64,000 nt of DNA from Nocardioides sp. (GTDB taxonomy: Bacteria > Actinomycetota > Actinomycetes > Propionibacteriales > Nocardioidaceae): positions 149,810 through 213,809 of the forward strand of contig NZ_JASEEQ010000005.1 in NCBI RefSeq assembly GCF_030019515.1, in the 5' to 3' direction. The notes under the pieces are model-generated. The model was not told where the DNA came from, searched no databases, and worked only from the letters and a program-made list of their open reading frames with translations. The translations under genes were made by a program, and so were the position numbers. Every line of letters begins with the position of its first letter. The first letter of the stretch is position 1. Positions 7,387 to 17,557 of the stretch are shown in pieces.

Positions 7387-7457
7387 GGTGTCCTCCGCAG
7401 ATGGGTACCTGCTTCGGAACGTAGACCCGGGGCCGGGGGCCAGCCAGGGCCGAAGTT

Positions 7458-8213
7458 TCAGATGGTGATAGAGGCCTCCGCCGTCTGCGGTCCGGCGTAG
7501 GCGATCAGCCGGGCGGCCCGGCGGATCGCGTCGCGACTGGCGATGGCTCGCGGCAGCGCTCGGGTCGGGACCGAGACCGCGACGGCCGCCGCGAAGGCGG
7601 TCGAGGGCACCGGGACGGCCAGGCACGCGGTGCCCACGGCGTACTCCTCGCGGTCGACGGCGAACTCCGAGGACTCGCTCAGCTCGCGCAGCAGCGCCCG
7701 GGTGCTGGTGACCGTGTGCTGGGTGAGGTCGGCCAGCTCGTGGGCCTGGACGTACTCGCGCCGGGCGGGCTCGGGCAACGTCGAGAGCACGGCCTTGCCC
7801 AGGGCCGTGGCGTGGGCGGCGTCGTGGAAGCCGACCCAGAGGTCGACCCGCGGTGCCGCTCGGCTGTCGGCGACGTCCGCGAGGCGGATCTCCCCGTCGT
7901 CGAGGACCGAGAGGTAGGCGGGCGCGTTCAGCTCGTCGCGCAGGTGCTCGAGGACCTGGTGGCTGTGCGTGGGGCGCAGCGCGGGCGAACCGGCGAGGGT
8001 CATCGCGCGGTCGCCGAGCACATAGCCCTCCGGGCCTCGGGCGAGGTATCCCTCGTGGACCAGGGTTCGCAGGAGGTGGTAGGTCGTGGGCAGCGGCATC
8101 CGGGTCTGCCTGGCCAGGGACTTCGCGGTCACCGGTCGAGCGGACGCGCCGACGGCGTCGAGCAGGTGGAGTGCCCGGCTCACGGACTGGATCAAGGTGC
8201 CTGGTGTGGACAC
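7458..8213 (-). CDS. IclR-family transcriptional regulator
   Basis: A 251-residue protein with an N-terminal winged helix (about residues 8-65, including SLARQTRMPLPTTYHLLRTLV) and a C-terminal IclR effector domain. The GTG at 8213 was chosen because GGGAGG stands 4-5 bases upstream and the resulting length is typical; an upstream in-frame extension is Arg-rich and unlike the family. It precedes the E1 alpha gene by 71 bp on the same strand, so it likely controls the dehydrogenase in response to a carboxylic acid, perhaps within one operon. Confidence 0.9.
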   Translation of the reverse strand: MSTPGTLIQSVSRALHLLDAVGASARPVTAKSLARQTRMPLPTTYHLLRTLVHEGYLARGPEGYVLGDRAMTLAGSPALRPTHSHQVLEHLRDELNAPAYLSVLDDGEIRLADVADSRAAPRVDLWVGFHDAAHATALGKAVLSTLPEPARREYVQAHELADLTQHTVTSTRALLRELSESSEFAVDREEYAVGTACLAVPVPSTAFAAAVAVSVPTRALPRAIASRDAIRRAARLIAYAGPQTAEASITI

Positions 8214-8491
8214 GGCGCCTCCCTGCTGTCGGATCGACCGTCGCGATCCGACCATTGAACATCGCGGACGGCCTTCGCGGGAGGGGTGTGGAGCCGACGG
8301 TCGTCGGGCGTGCGTCAGAGCACGCTCGGCACGGACTCGCGCCGGTCGGCCGACCGACCCGCATCGTGTCGCCGAAGCCGTCGGCCGGGGGCCGGGCGCG
8401 TGCACGCCGTACGTCGTGACGAACGGCGGCTGCGCCTCGAAGATGGGCGACCTCGGGCGTGTCGGACCCGCCCGTGGGGCACAGTGTGGGT

Positions 8492-9646
8492 ATGACCACG
8501 ACGCAGGTACGAGCTCGGACCGCGCCCGGGGGGCTCACCTCCGACGAGATCGAGCTGCTCGGCAAGGAGCTCGACGCGATCCGGCAGGACGTGCTCGACA
8601 GTCGCGGCGAGCGGGACGCGGCGTACATCCGCCGGGTCGTGCAGGTGCAGCGGATGCTCGAGCTGGGCGGCCGGGCGACGCTGCTGCGCAGCCGCCGCCC
8701 CACCGCGTGGGTGCTCGGCACCACGGCGCTCACGCTCGCCAAGATCCTCGACAACATGGAGATCGGTCACAACGTCCTGCACGGCCAGTGGGACTGGATG
8801 CGGGACCCGAAGATCCACTCCAGCACCTGGGAGTGGGATCACGTCACCCCGGCGGCCCAGTGGAAGCGGGCCCACAACGAGACCCACCACACGTACACGA
8901 ACATCCTCGGCAAGGACAACGACCTCGGCTACGGGATCATGCGGGTCGACGAGGCCCAGGAGTGGCAGCCGCGCTACCTGGTCCAGCCCGCCTGGAACTT
9001 CGTGACCGCCTGCATCTTCGAGTACGGCATCGCGATGTTCGACCTCGACCTCGGCGACCACATCCGAGACAAGCGGCAGATGACGCCCGAGAAGAAGGCG
9101 GAGGTCAAGGTGACCCTCGCCAAGGCGGGCCGCCAGCTGACCAAGGACTTCGTGCTCTACCCGGCGCTGTCGGGTCGCGGCTGGCGCTCGACGCTCGCGG
9201 CCAACGCGACCGCGAACCTGGTGCGCAACCTGTGGAGCCACTCGGTGATCATGTGCGGGCACTTCCCCGAGGGCGTGCAGACCTTCGAGCAGGCCGAGCT
9301 CGACGAGTCCGAGACGCGCGGGCAGTGGTACGTGCGCCAGATGCTCGGCTCGGCCAACATCTCGGGCTCGCGGGCGCTGCACCTGATGACCGGCAACCTG
9401 TCCCACCAGATCGAGCACCACATCTTCCCGGACCTGCCGAGCAACCGGTACGCCGAGATCGCGCCCCGGGTGCGGGAGGTGTTCGCACGGTTCGACCTCG
9501 CCTACAACGCCCGGCCGATGGTCAAGCAGGTCGCCAGCGCGTGGCACAAGGTGATCCGGCTCTCGCTGCCGAACGGCTGGTTGGCCGAGACCAACCGGCG
9601 CAACCTGGTGCCTCAGCTCAGGCGGCTCGCGGCCCGTCCCGCCTGA
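8492..9646 (+). CDS. Membrane fatty acid desaturase
   Basis: A 384-residue membrane di-iron desaturase. All three histidine boxes are present: HNVLHG, HNETHH and HQIEHH, the last being typical of acyl-lipid/acyl-CoA desaturases with the QIEHH signature. It introduces a double bond in a fatty acyl chain, controlling membrane fluidity, and needs a ferredoxin or reductase partner not encoded next to it. The ATG at 8492 follows a weak leader. The gene is divergent from the IclR gene. Its last 34 bases overlap the end of the convergent gene on the other strand. Confidence 0.93.
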   Translation: MTTTQVRARTAPGGLTSDEIELLGKELDAIRQDVLDSRGERDAAYIRRVVQVQRMLELGGRATLLRSRRPTAWVLGTTALTLAKILDNMEIGHNVLHGQWDWMRDPKIHSSTWEWDHVTPAAQWKRAHNETHHTYTNILGKDNDLGYGIMRVDEAQEWQPRYLVQPAWNFVTACIFEYGIAMFDLDLGDHIRDKRQMTPEKKAEVKVTLAKAGRQLTKDFVLYPALSGRGWRSTLAANATANLVRNLWSHSVIMCGHFPEGVQTFEQAELDESETRGQWYVRQMLGSANISGSRALHLMTGNLSHQIEHHIFPDLPSNRYAEIAPRVREVFARFDLAYNARPMVKQVASAWHKVIRLSLPNGWLAETNRRNLVPQLRRLAARPA

Positions 9647-10440
9647 TCCGGGCTGGCGTCGGGCTCGTCCGGCTCGTCCGGGCCACCGGGGCCGTCCGTC
9701 TCCGAGGGTTCCTGCGACGGCTCGTCGGAGGCCTCCTGGGCCGGCTCGCTGGGCTCGGGAGAGTCGTCCGGCCCGCCGGCGTGGTCGCTCGGGTCGTCGC
9801 CGGGGTCCGTACCCGGCTCGTCCTGGCCGGGGTCCTCCTGGCCGGAGTCGTCCTGGCCCGAGTCGTCGCCCTGGTCCTCGGCGCCCTGGTCGTCGGTGCC
9901 CCCGGCGGAGGTGCCGGTGCCCGGCTGGCCGGGCGTACCGGCGGATGCGCCGGAGGGTGCTCCCGCGGGCACTACGGGGGTGGGAGTGCCCGCGGGAGCG
10001 GCTGTGGGGTCCGCCGTGGCGTCCGACTCGTCGGAGGGCGCGCCGGAGGCCGGGGACCGGTCGAGCGGCGCGGTCGGCTGCTGCTCCGACCCGCCGCCCG
10101 GTAGCAGGTTCTGGTGGTGGGCGATGCCGATGCCGAGGCCGGCCGCTACCGCGGCGCCGGCACCGATCGCGACCTGGACGCCGAGGCCGAGCCCGGCCAC
10201 CATGTGCAGCGCCCGGCGCCACCACGGCGGCCCGACGACTCGGACCGGAGCGTGGGGGCCCGGAGTCAGCCAGGCCTGGAGCGTGGGCCGCGGTGGGGGA
10301 GCGGGCGTGGCTGCGAGCGCGGCGCGGTGCCCGGCGAGCGCGGTTGCCAGCTGACCGAGGCCGGACGCCAGCGGTGCGTCACCGCCGCGGGCGCGCTCGA
10401 TGAGGGCCTCCGCCTGGTCGTGGGTCAGGAGCGTGGTCAT
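9613..10440 (-). CDS. Membrane protein with long Asp/Glu/Pro/Ser tail, partner of the ECF sigma factor
   Basis: A 275-residue protein. Residues 1-75 are soluble, then one membrane helix at about 80-108 (VAGLGLGVQVAIGAGAAVAAGLG), then about 160 residues of low complexity with repeats of D, E, G, P, S and Q (DDSGQEDPGQDEPGTDPG). It starts at an ATG overlapping the sigma factor stop (ATGA), the usual place for an anti-sigma factor, but I see no HxxxCxxC zinc motif. It may be an anti-sigma factor of unusual type or a sensor whose acidic tail lies outside the cell. Confidence 0.72.
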   Translation of the reverse strand: MTTLLTHDQAEALIERARGGDAPLASGLGQLATALAGHRAALAATPAPPPRPTLQAWLTPGPHAPVRVVGPPWWRRALHMVAGLGLGVQVAIGAGAAVAAGLGIGIAHHQNLLPGGGSEQQPTAPLDRSPASGAPSDESDATADPTAAPAGTPTPVVPAGAPSGASAGTPGQPGTGTSAGGTDDQGAEDQGDDSGQDDSGQEDPGQDEPGTDPGDDPSDHAGGPDDSPEPSEPAQEASDEPSQEPSETDGPGGPDEPDEPDASPDQAGRAASRLS

Positions 10441-11009
10441 GAGGTCGCCTCGCTGTGGGAGGAGCTGTGTCGGTTGTCGGGCTCGCCGGCCAGCGAGCGG
10501 CGCAGGGCGTCGAGGGCCCGGCGCTGCAGGGACTTCACCGTGCCGACCCGCTTGCCCATCACCTGGGCCGTCTGCTCGAGGGAGAGGTCGGTGAGCAGGC
10601 GGAGCGTGACGACCTCGCGCTGCTCGGGTGTGAGCCGACCGAGGTGGTCGGCGAGGTCGTCGGCCGTGGCCCGGTCGAGCACGTCGTCCTCGACGCTCCG
10701 CACGGTGCGGACGTCGTCCTCGGCCTCCCAGGGAGCGACCGGGACCCGCCGGCTCCGACGACGCTGCTCGTCGACCACGCGGCGCCGGGCGATGGTGAGC
10801 AGGAGCGCCACGAACCCCGCCTCGTCGCCCTCGAAGCGACCGATCCCCTCGAATGCCGCCACGAACACGTCGCTCGTGATCTCCTCCACGTCGGTGGCCC
10901 CGCGGACCCGCACGAACCCCGCCACCCGAGTGGCGTGCCGCGACCACAGCTCGGCGAAGGCAGTGCCCTCGCCGAGCCGCGCGTCACGCAGCAGGTCCTG
11001 GAAGTCCAC
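10437..11009 (-). CDS. ECF-family RNA polymerase sigma factor
   Basis: A 190-residue sigma-70 factor of the extracytoplasmic type. Region 2 covers about 12-85 (LWSRHATRVAGFVRVRG to TIARRRVVDEQRRR). Region 4 covers about 117-170 (LTPEQREVVTLRLL, then the helix-turn-helix LEQTAQVMGKRVGTVKS). It directs RNA polymerase to a stress regulon. The following gene is translationally coupled and probably regulates it. The nearby Asp-rich secreted gene is a candidate target. Confidence 0.93.
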   Translation of the reverse strand: MDFQDLLRDARLGEGTAFAELWSRHATRVAGFVRVRGATDVEEITSDVFVAAFEGIGRFEGDEAGFVALLLTIARRRVVDEQRRRSRRVPVAPWEAEDDVRTVRSVEDDVLDRATADDLADHLGRLTPEQREVVTLRLLTDLSLEQTAQVMGKRVGTVKSLQRRALDALRRSLAGEPDNRHSSSHSEATS

Positions 11010-11079
11010 GGGCTCTCATTGTCAGGGCCCTGGCGCCGGCCGGCGCGCCGGCATCGTCCCCCGTGGACCGATGGCGTCC

Positions 11080-11790
11080 TCAGACAACCGCGTACCAGAC
11101 GACCCGGCTGCCCGAGGCCGTCGTGCGGTCCCCGTCGTTGCCGGGCTCGCTCGCGTTGTCGTCGTCGTCCTCGCCCTCGTCGGCGGTCGAGCAGTCATCG
11201 CCGGAGACGTCGTCCTCGTCCTCGTCGTCCACGCCGTCCTGGTCCGCGTCCTCGTTGCCGTCGTCCGTGCCGTCGTCGTCGGAGTCGGCGTCCTCGGGGT
11301 CGGTGCCCTGCTCGTTCTCGTCCTCGTCGTCGACGCCGTCGGAGTCGGTGTCCTCGTCGTCTGCGACGCAGGGCTCGGTGGCGTCGTCCTCGTCCTCGTT
11401 GTCGACGCCGTCGTGGTCGGCGTCCTCGTCGCCGTCCAGGGTGCCGTCGTCGTCGGTGTCCGCGTCGCTCGGGTCGGTGCTCGCGCTGCCGTCGGTGACC
11501 TCGTCGCCGTCGTCGTCGCCGTCGTCGTCGGAGTCCTGGTCGCGAGGATCGAGGCCCCGGCGGAACTCCCCGAGGTTGCGCAGGCCGTCCTTGTCGGCGT
11601 CGGCCCGCCCGTTGGCCTTGTGGGGGTTGAGGTTGTGGGCGACCTCCCACCGGTTCGGCATGCCGTCGCCGTCACTGTCCCGGCTGCCCTGCGCCAGGCT
11701 CGGGCTGCCCAGGGCCAGCGGGGCGGCGATGGCGGCCAGCCCGGCGGCCACGGCTGCCACGCCACGCCGGTGCTCGAAGTAGCTGCTCAC
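11080..11790 (-). CDS. Secreted Asp-rich protein with thrombospondin type-3-like calcium-binding repeats
   Basis: A 236-residue protein with a signal peptide (about 1-34, ending SPSLAQ) and then repeats of the type DxDxDGxxDxxE, the calcium-binding pattern of thrombospondin type-3 repeats. The first repeat includes DGMPNRWEVAHNLNP, a classic opening. Later repeats decay into runs of Asp and Glu, making the protein strongly acidic. Two Cys are present. It is expected to be outside the cell and to bind many calcium ions. The ATG has a clear GGGAGG upstream. Confidence 0.85.
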   Translation of the reverse strand: MSSYFEHRRGVAAVAAGLAAIAAPLALGSPSLAQGSRDSDGDGMPNRWEVAHNLNPHKANGRADADKDGLRNLGEFRRGLDPRDQDSDDDGDDDGDEVTDGSASTDPSDADTDDDGTLDGDEDADHDGVDNEDEDDATEPCVADDEDTDSDGVDDEDENEQGTDPEDADSDDDGTDDGNEDADQDGVDDEDEDDVSGDDCSTADEGEDDDDNASEPGNDGDRTTASGSRVVWYAVV

Positions 11791-12151
11791 GATGCTCGTT
11801 CCTCCCGCCGGCGCTGCGGTTCAGCGCACTCATCCGGTAGATCGTCCGATCCGTCACCCTGGATACGGGTTCGGAGGAGAAATTGTTCGGCCGGGCCTCG
11901 GGTGGGATCCCCGCACCCACGCGGTGGGGCGCATCGGGAAGCGCGGTTCCTGGGATGAACCAGGCTGATCCCAGGCACCGCACTCTCCGCGGGCGGCGGC
12001 CGGTGACCCGGGTGCGGGTCGGGACCACCACCCGCCGTCCCCGCCGCTGCCCGGACCGCAACCACTGCGGAGCGCAGGCCGAAGCGCTCTCGCCCGCGCC
12101 GCGGTGGCTTCGAGGCTCGCCGCGCTCGCACCTCAACCACGTGAAGGCGGA
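11791..12151. other. Intergenic stretch with one inverted repeat
   Basis: No convincing gene is visible in these 361 bases. They hold the promoter side of the Asp-rich secreted gene and the 3' side of the PLD-like gene. An 8-bp inverted repeat (CCTGGGAT at 11949-11956, ATCCCAGG at 11968-11975) with an 11-base loop could be a weak terminator or an operator. Confidence 0.4.
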
Positions 12152-13462
12152 TCAGTCGGCCTCCCAGTACGGGCCCGAGAAGGACAGGTCGGTGGTGGTG
12201 GCGCGGCGGGCGGGGAGGCCGCGCTCGGCCTTGCACGGCGGCGGTGCGGGGCGGAAGCCGCCCGTCCTGCCGACCGGTCGCGACCAGTTCTCCCAGATGT
12301 TCGAGAAGTTGTGGTTCCACTGCTTCACCAGGTGCGGGCCCTTGGCGCGCAGGATCATCTCGTCGCCGCTGACACCGGAGTGCGTCCAGTTGCTCGAACC
12401 GGTGTACACGAACGACGCCGAGCGGTCCTTGCCGTAGTGGCCCGAGATCGTGAAGTACTTCTGGTGGCTGTACATGTCGACCTGGTTGAGCTCGTCGCAG
12501 TCGGTGTCGTAGCCGTTCGAGTGCCGCGGGACCCGCCCGCGCGGCGTCTGCGCGCCGATCACCCGCTTCATCTTCCGCCCGGCCAGACCCCACATCACCT
12601 TGACGTTGCAGCCGTCGGCGTACAGGTGCCGGAGCCGGCGCGCGATCCAGGCGCCGCGGTCACCGTTCCAGGAGTGCATCGAGACCCGGATCGTGGTGCG
12701 GCCCCGGATGCCGGTGCCGCCCCTGGCGCCGCGGCATCTCACCGGGCGCAGGATGTTCATGACCGGGTCGTTGTCGGCAGTCGTCCGGGGGTGCGGCATC
12801 ACCCAGAGCTGGTAGTCGCGCAGCACCTTGTGCTGGTAGAGCGGCTTGGCCGTCCGGTCCTTCTTCAGCTCCCGGAACAGGCCGAGGACGACGTCGTACA
12901 GGTTCGGGACGTCCTTCTTCACCAGCAGGTCGTTGAACTGGTGCATCGACGCGTTGCCGGTGAGGTTCGCCGAGCCGGTCATCACGACGTTCCGCGCCGC
13001 GCCGGTGTGCTCGAAGAGGTAGATCTTGTCGTGCAGCACGCCCTGCTGGCTGCGGCAGCCGGTCTTGCAGGTGTAGTCCCAGCTCTTCTTGCCGCGGTTG
13101 GTGCCCAGCGCGCGCTTGAGCATCTTCATGGCCTTCGTGTACGCGTGGTCGTTGTGCAGCACCTGCACGTGCACGCCGCGCCGGTGCGCCTCGATCAGCC
13201 GCTTGGCCACGTTGACCCGGTCGAACGAGTAGACCGCGATCCGGATGTAGGAGCCCTTGTGGGCGTGGTTGATCGCCGCGACGATCTGCCGCTCGATGCG
13301 GAACTTGGCCTCCCGGTCGCGCCACGGGTTGTTGAAGAAGCCCCCGGTCGGGGGCTCCCATCGCCTCCGGCCCGCCGCCTCGGCCGGCCCGGTGGGGCTG
13401 GCCGCCAGCATCGTCACCACCAGGACGAGCGCACCCAGCACACCCGTGATCCTCATCCGCAC
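12152..13462 (-). CDS. Secreted phospholipase D-like protein
   Basis: A 436-residue protein with a signal peptide (about 1-32, ending AEAA) and two PLD-type half domains. Each half has a His-x-Lys followed by a GSxN element: LHDKIYLFE with TGSANLT, and SHQKYFTIS with TGSSNWT. The Asp of the standard HxKxxxxD motif is Glu in the first half and Ser in the second, so the active site departs from the norm. Four or more Cys suggest disulfides. Possible roles are phosphodiester hydrolysis or nuclease activity outside the cell. The GTG at 13462 is preferred because of GAAGGG upstream; an ATG at 13456 is possible. Confidence 0.8.
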   Translation of the reverse strand: MRMRITGVLGALVLVVTMLAASPTGPAEAAGRRRWEPPTGGFFNNPWRDREAKFRIERQIVAAINHAHKGSYIRIAVYSFDRVNVAKRLIEAHRRGVHVQVLHNDHAYTKAMKMLKRALGTNRGKKSWDYTCKTGCRSQQGVLHDKIYLFEHTGAARNVVMTGSANLTGNASMHQFNDLLVKKDVPNLYDVVLGLFRELKKDRTAKPLYQHKVLRDYQLWVMPHPRTTADNDPVMNILRPVRCRGARGGTGIRGRTTIRVSMHSWNGDRGAWIARRLRHLYADGCNVKVMWGLAGRKMKRVIGAQTPRGRVPRHSNGYDTDCDELNQVDMYSHQKYFTISGHYGKDRSASFVYTGSSNWTHSGVSGDEMILRAKGPHLVKQWNHNFSNIWENWSRPVGRTGGFRPAPPPCKAERGLPARRATTTDLSFSGPYWEAD

Positions 13463-13556
13463 GCTCGCACCCTTCGTTCGCGGTCGGCCCTCGCCCGGAC
13501 GGGGGAGCCTCGAACGTCGGCGAGGATAACAAGGGCCACCTGGGGTACTGCCCGGC

Positions 13557-14834
13557 GTGACCGCCGACCTCGTGTACCTCGTGGCGGGGGGCAGCCTGCT
13601 GCTCGCCATCGTGCTGCCGGAGCTGCTCGACCGGTGGGCCGTGTCTGCGCCGATGGTGCTGGTGGCGGTCGGCATCGGCATCGGGCTCACCCCGCTTCCG
13701 GACGGGATGCCGCTGGACCCGCAGGTCAACCGCGCCACCATCGAGCACGTCACCGAGCTCGCGGTCCTGGTCGCGCTGATGGGCGTCGGGCTCGCCCTCG
13801 ACCGGCCGCTGCAGCCGCGCAGCCGGTCCTCCTGGGCCCGGTGGAGCACGACCTGGCGGTTGCTCGGCGTGACGATGCCGCTGTGCATCGGCGCCGTCGC
13901 GCTGCTCGCCTGGGGGGCAGGGGTGGCACCAGCGGCCGCCCTGCTGCTCGGGGCGGTGCTGGCGCCCACCGACCCCGTGCTCGCCTCCGACGTCCGGGTC
14001 GCCGGCCCGCAGACCGGCGACCACGAGGTCGACGAGTCCGACGAGCTGCGCTTCACCCTCACCTCCGAGGCCGGGCTCAACGACGGGCTCGCGTTCCCGT
14101 TCGTGTACGCCGCGATCCTGCTCGCGACCGAGGGCGCGGTGTCGGGCTGGGCGCTGGAGTGGGTGGGCTTCTACCTGGTCGCGAAGGTCGTGATCGGCGT
14201 CGTCGCCGGCATCGCGATCGGCCGGGTGCTGGCCTGGGTCGCGTTCCGCTCCGCGAGCCGGTCGCTGCGGGTCGCCGAGCGCGGCGAGTCGCTGCTGGCG
14301 CTCGCGGCCCTGGTGTCGGCCTACGGCGTCGGCGAGATCGCGGGCGGCTACGGCTTCCTCTCCGTGTTCGTCTGTGCGATGACGTTCCGGTCCGCCGAGC
14401 GCGCCCACGACTACCACGCCGCGATGCACGAGGTGGCCGAGCGCCTCGAGCGGCTGCTCACGCTCTTCGTGCTGCTGGTGCTCGGCATCGCGCTCAGCCG
14501 CGGGCTGCTGGGTGGCCTCGACTGGCGGGGCGTCGTCCTCGGCCTCGCGCTGCTGCTGGTGATTCGCCCGCTCGCCGGATGGGTCGCGCTCGCGCCGCTC
14601 GCGCGGCGCGAGCGCCCACCGCTGACCCAGGGTCAGCGCTGGGCGGCGGCGTTCTTCGGCGTGCGCGGCGTGGGCTCGGTCTACTACCTGGCCTACGCGG
14701 CCGGGCACGCCCGCGAGCTTGGCACGGACTGGCTGTGGTCGACGGTCGCGTTCACCGTCGTCGCCTCGGTGCTCCTGCACGGCGTCCTCGCGTCGCCGGT
14801 GCTGCGCCGCGTCGGCGATCCGGCGAGCCGATGA
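13557..14834 (+). CDS. Cation/proton antiporter (CPA1, NhaP type)
   Basis: A 425-residue protein with 12 or so membrane helices. The family core is visible: APTDPVLASDV in the middle and LTSEAGLNDGLAFPFV, where the Asp residues carry the exchanged ions. It should exchange Na+ or K+ for H+ across the cytoplasmic membrane. It starts at GTG (13557). There is no adjacent regulator. Confidence 0.9.
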   Translation: MTADLVYLVAGGSLLLAIVLPELLDRWAVSAPMVLVAVGIGIGLTPLPDGMPLDPQVNRATIEHVTELAVLVALMGVGLALDRPLQPRSRSSWARWSTTWRLLGVTMPLCIGAVALLAWGAGVAPAAALLLGAVLAPTDPVLASDVRVAGPQTGDHEVDESDELRFTLTSEAGLNDGLAFPFVYAAILLATEGAVSGWALEWVGFYLVAKVVIGVVAGIAIGRVLAWVAFRSASRSLRVAERGESLLALAALVSAYGVGEIAGGYGFLSVFVCAMTFRSAERAHDYHAAMHEVAERLERLLTLFVLLVLGIALSRGLLGGLDWRGVVLGLALLLVIRPLAGWVALAPLARRERPPLTQGQRWAAAFFGVRGVGSVYYLAYAAGHARELGTDWLWSTVAFTVVASVLLHGVLASPVLRRVGDPASR

Positions 14835-14879
14835 CCTTGGACCCTGCACGGGGCCGAGGGAGCGGACGCATGGTGAGCC

Positions 14880-15164
14880 ATGGGCCGCGCACGACGTACG
14901 ACGGTGGCGGGTCTGGCGCTCGTCGTGAACCTTGCGGTGGGCATGACCCTCGCCCCGGGGATCGCCCCTGCCACCGGCGGCACCCGGACCCCCGTGCTCA
15001 GCCTCACCCTCCCGGCGGGGCCGGACGCCCGGGGGAGCTGGGAGGTCTCCCTGGGGGGACCTGGTTCCTACCGGCCGACCTGGCGCTCGCCGACGGACCT
15101 GCCGATCACCACCGCCCGCCGGAGCGGCCCGGCGGTGCGGACCGTGACCGTCCTCGACCGGTGA
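14880..15164 (+). CDS. Small secreted protein, unknown function
   Basis: A 94-residue protein with a signal peptide (basic MGRARRT, hydrophobic 8-28, cleavage near IAPATGG). The mature part of about 60 residues is Pro/Gly/Arg-rich with beta-type segments (PVLSLTLPAG, GSWEVSLGG). No Cys is present. I recognise no family. It lies 45 bp after the antiporter on the same strand. Confidence 0.55.
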   Translation: MGRARRTTVAGLALVVNLAVGMTLAPGIAPATGGTRTPVLSLTLPAGPDARGSWEVSLGGPGSYRPTWRSPTDLPITTARRSGPAVRTVTVLDR

Positions 15165-15213
15165 GACCCGGCCCGGGCGCGCGGGGTGGGACGGGGATGT
15201 GCAGGATGGGCAC

Positions 15214-16254
15214 GTGCGTGCTCTCGTGAAGACGACCGCCGGGCCGGGGCTCGAGCTCATCGACGTGCCCGAGCCGGTCTGTGGTGACCGCGACGTCAAG
15301 ATCCGGGTGCTGAGAGCGGGGCTGTGCGGCACCGACCTGCACCTGCTGTCCTGGGACGACTGGGCGGCGTCGACGGTGCGGGCGCCGATGACGATCGGCC
15401 ACGAGTTCTTCGGCGAGGTCGTCGAGGTCGGCGCCGACGTCGACCACGTCTCGGTGGGCGACCGGGTCTCGGGCGAGGGCCACATCGTCTGCGGCGCCTG
15501 CCGCAACTGCCGCGCGGGCCGCCGTCAGCTCTGCATCAACACGGTCGGCCTCGGGGTGAACCGCGACGGCGCGTTCGCCGACTACGTCGTGATCCCGGCG
15601 AGCAACGCCTGGGTCCAGCCGGCCGACCTCGACCCGGACCTGGGCGCGCTGTTCGATCCGCTCGGCAACGCCACCCACACGGCGCTGCAGTGGCCGGTGG
15701 TGGGGGAGGACGTCGTGATCACCGGGGCGGGCCCGATCGGGATCATGGCGACCGCGATCGTCCGGCACGCGGGTGCCCGGCGGATCGCGGTCACCGACCT
15801 CAGCCCCGAGCGGCTGGAGCTGGCCGCCAGCGCCGGAGCCGACCTCACCGTCGACGTCTCCCAGGGGCAGGACCTGGCCTGGGCGCAGCGACAGCTCGGC
15901 ATGCTCGAGGGCTTCGACATCGGCCTGGAGATGTCCGGGGCGCCGAACGCCGTGCGGGACATGCTCGAGAACCTCAACCACGGGGCCCGGGTCGCGATGC
16001 TGGGCCTGCCGCGGTCCTCCTACGAGATCGACTGGGGCAAGGTGATCACCCACATGATCACGCTGCGCGGGATCTACGGCCGCGAGATGTTCGAGACGTG
16101 GTACCTGATGGGCTCGATGCTGGCGACCACTCCGGCCCTGAGGGACGCCGTACAGTCCGTGATCACGTGGCGCGGTCCGGCGGAGGACTGGGAGGAAGCC
16201 TTCGAGCACACCCGGTCCGGCACCGCCGGCAAGGCCGTCCTGGATTGGAGCTGA
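15214..16254 (+). CDS. tdh: L-threonine 3-dehydrogenase
   Basis: A 346-residue zinc-dependent alcohol dehydrogenase family member, close to the 341 residues of the E. coli enzyme. The catalytic zinc region GLCGTDLHL and [12 protein letters not shown], the structural zinc cluster [15 protein letters not shown], and the NAD-binding GAGPIGIMA are visible. It oxidises threonine to 2-amino-3-oxobutyrate. The GTG at 15214 matches family length; a GTG 15 bases upstream is less likely. The kbl gene follows one base after the stop, which supports the assignment over other zinc dehydrogenases. Confidence 0.93.
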   Translation: MRALVKTTAGPGLELIDVPEPVCGDRDVKIRVLRAGLCGTDLHLLSWDDWAASTVRAPMTIGHEFFGEVVEVGADVDHVSVGDRVSGEGHIVCGACRNCRAGRRQLCINTVGLGVNRDGAFADYVVIPASNAWVQPADLDPDLGALFDPLGNATHTALQWPVVGEDVVITGAGPIGIMATAIVRHAGARRIAVTDLSPERLELAASAGADLTVDVSQGQDLAWAQRQLGMLEGFDIGLEMSGAPNAVRDMLENLNHGARVAMLGLPRSSYEIDWGKVITHMITLRGIYGREMFETWYLMGSMLATTPALRDAVQSVITWRGPAEDWEEAFEHTRSGTAGKAVLDWS

Positions 16255-16255
16255 G

Positions 16256-17449
<1,194 letters not shown>

Positions 17450-17474
17450 GTCCTCGGCCGCCGCGGCGCGCCCG

Positions 17475-17522
17475 GGACGTCAGACGGACAGTGGAACCGG
17501 CAGCACCATCCGTCTGACGTCC
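17475..17522. terminator. Bidirectional terminator-like inverted repeat
   Basis: Perfect 14-bp arms, GGACGTCAGACGGA (17475-17488) and its complement (17509-17522), enclose a 20-base loop. It lies between the converging kbl and DUF11 genes. Read on the minus strand, the sequence resembles the 46-bp repeats at 50825 and 56169, so it may be a diverged member of that family. Confidence 0.75.
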
Positions 17523-17557
17523 GGCAGGACGTCCCCAGTGGGGTCAGCCCGATGTGA

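Noticed and set aside
17450..17557. Insertion-sequence end, from the perfect inverted repeat
   Set aside because: No transposase or target duplication; it lies at a convergent junction like two related palindromes, so a terminator is simpler.
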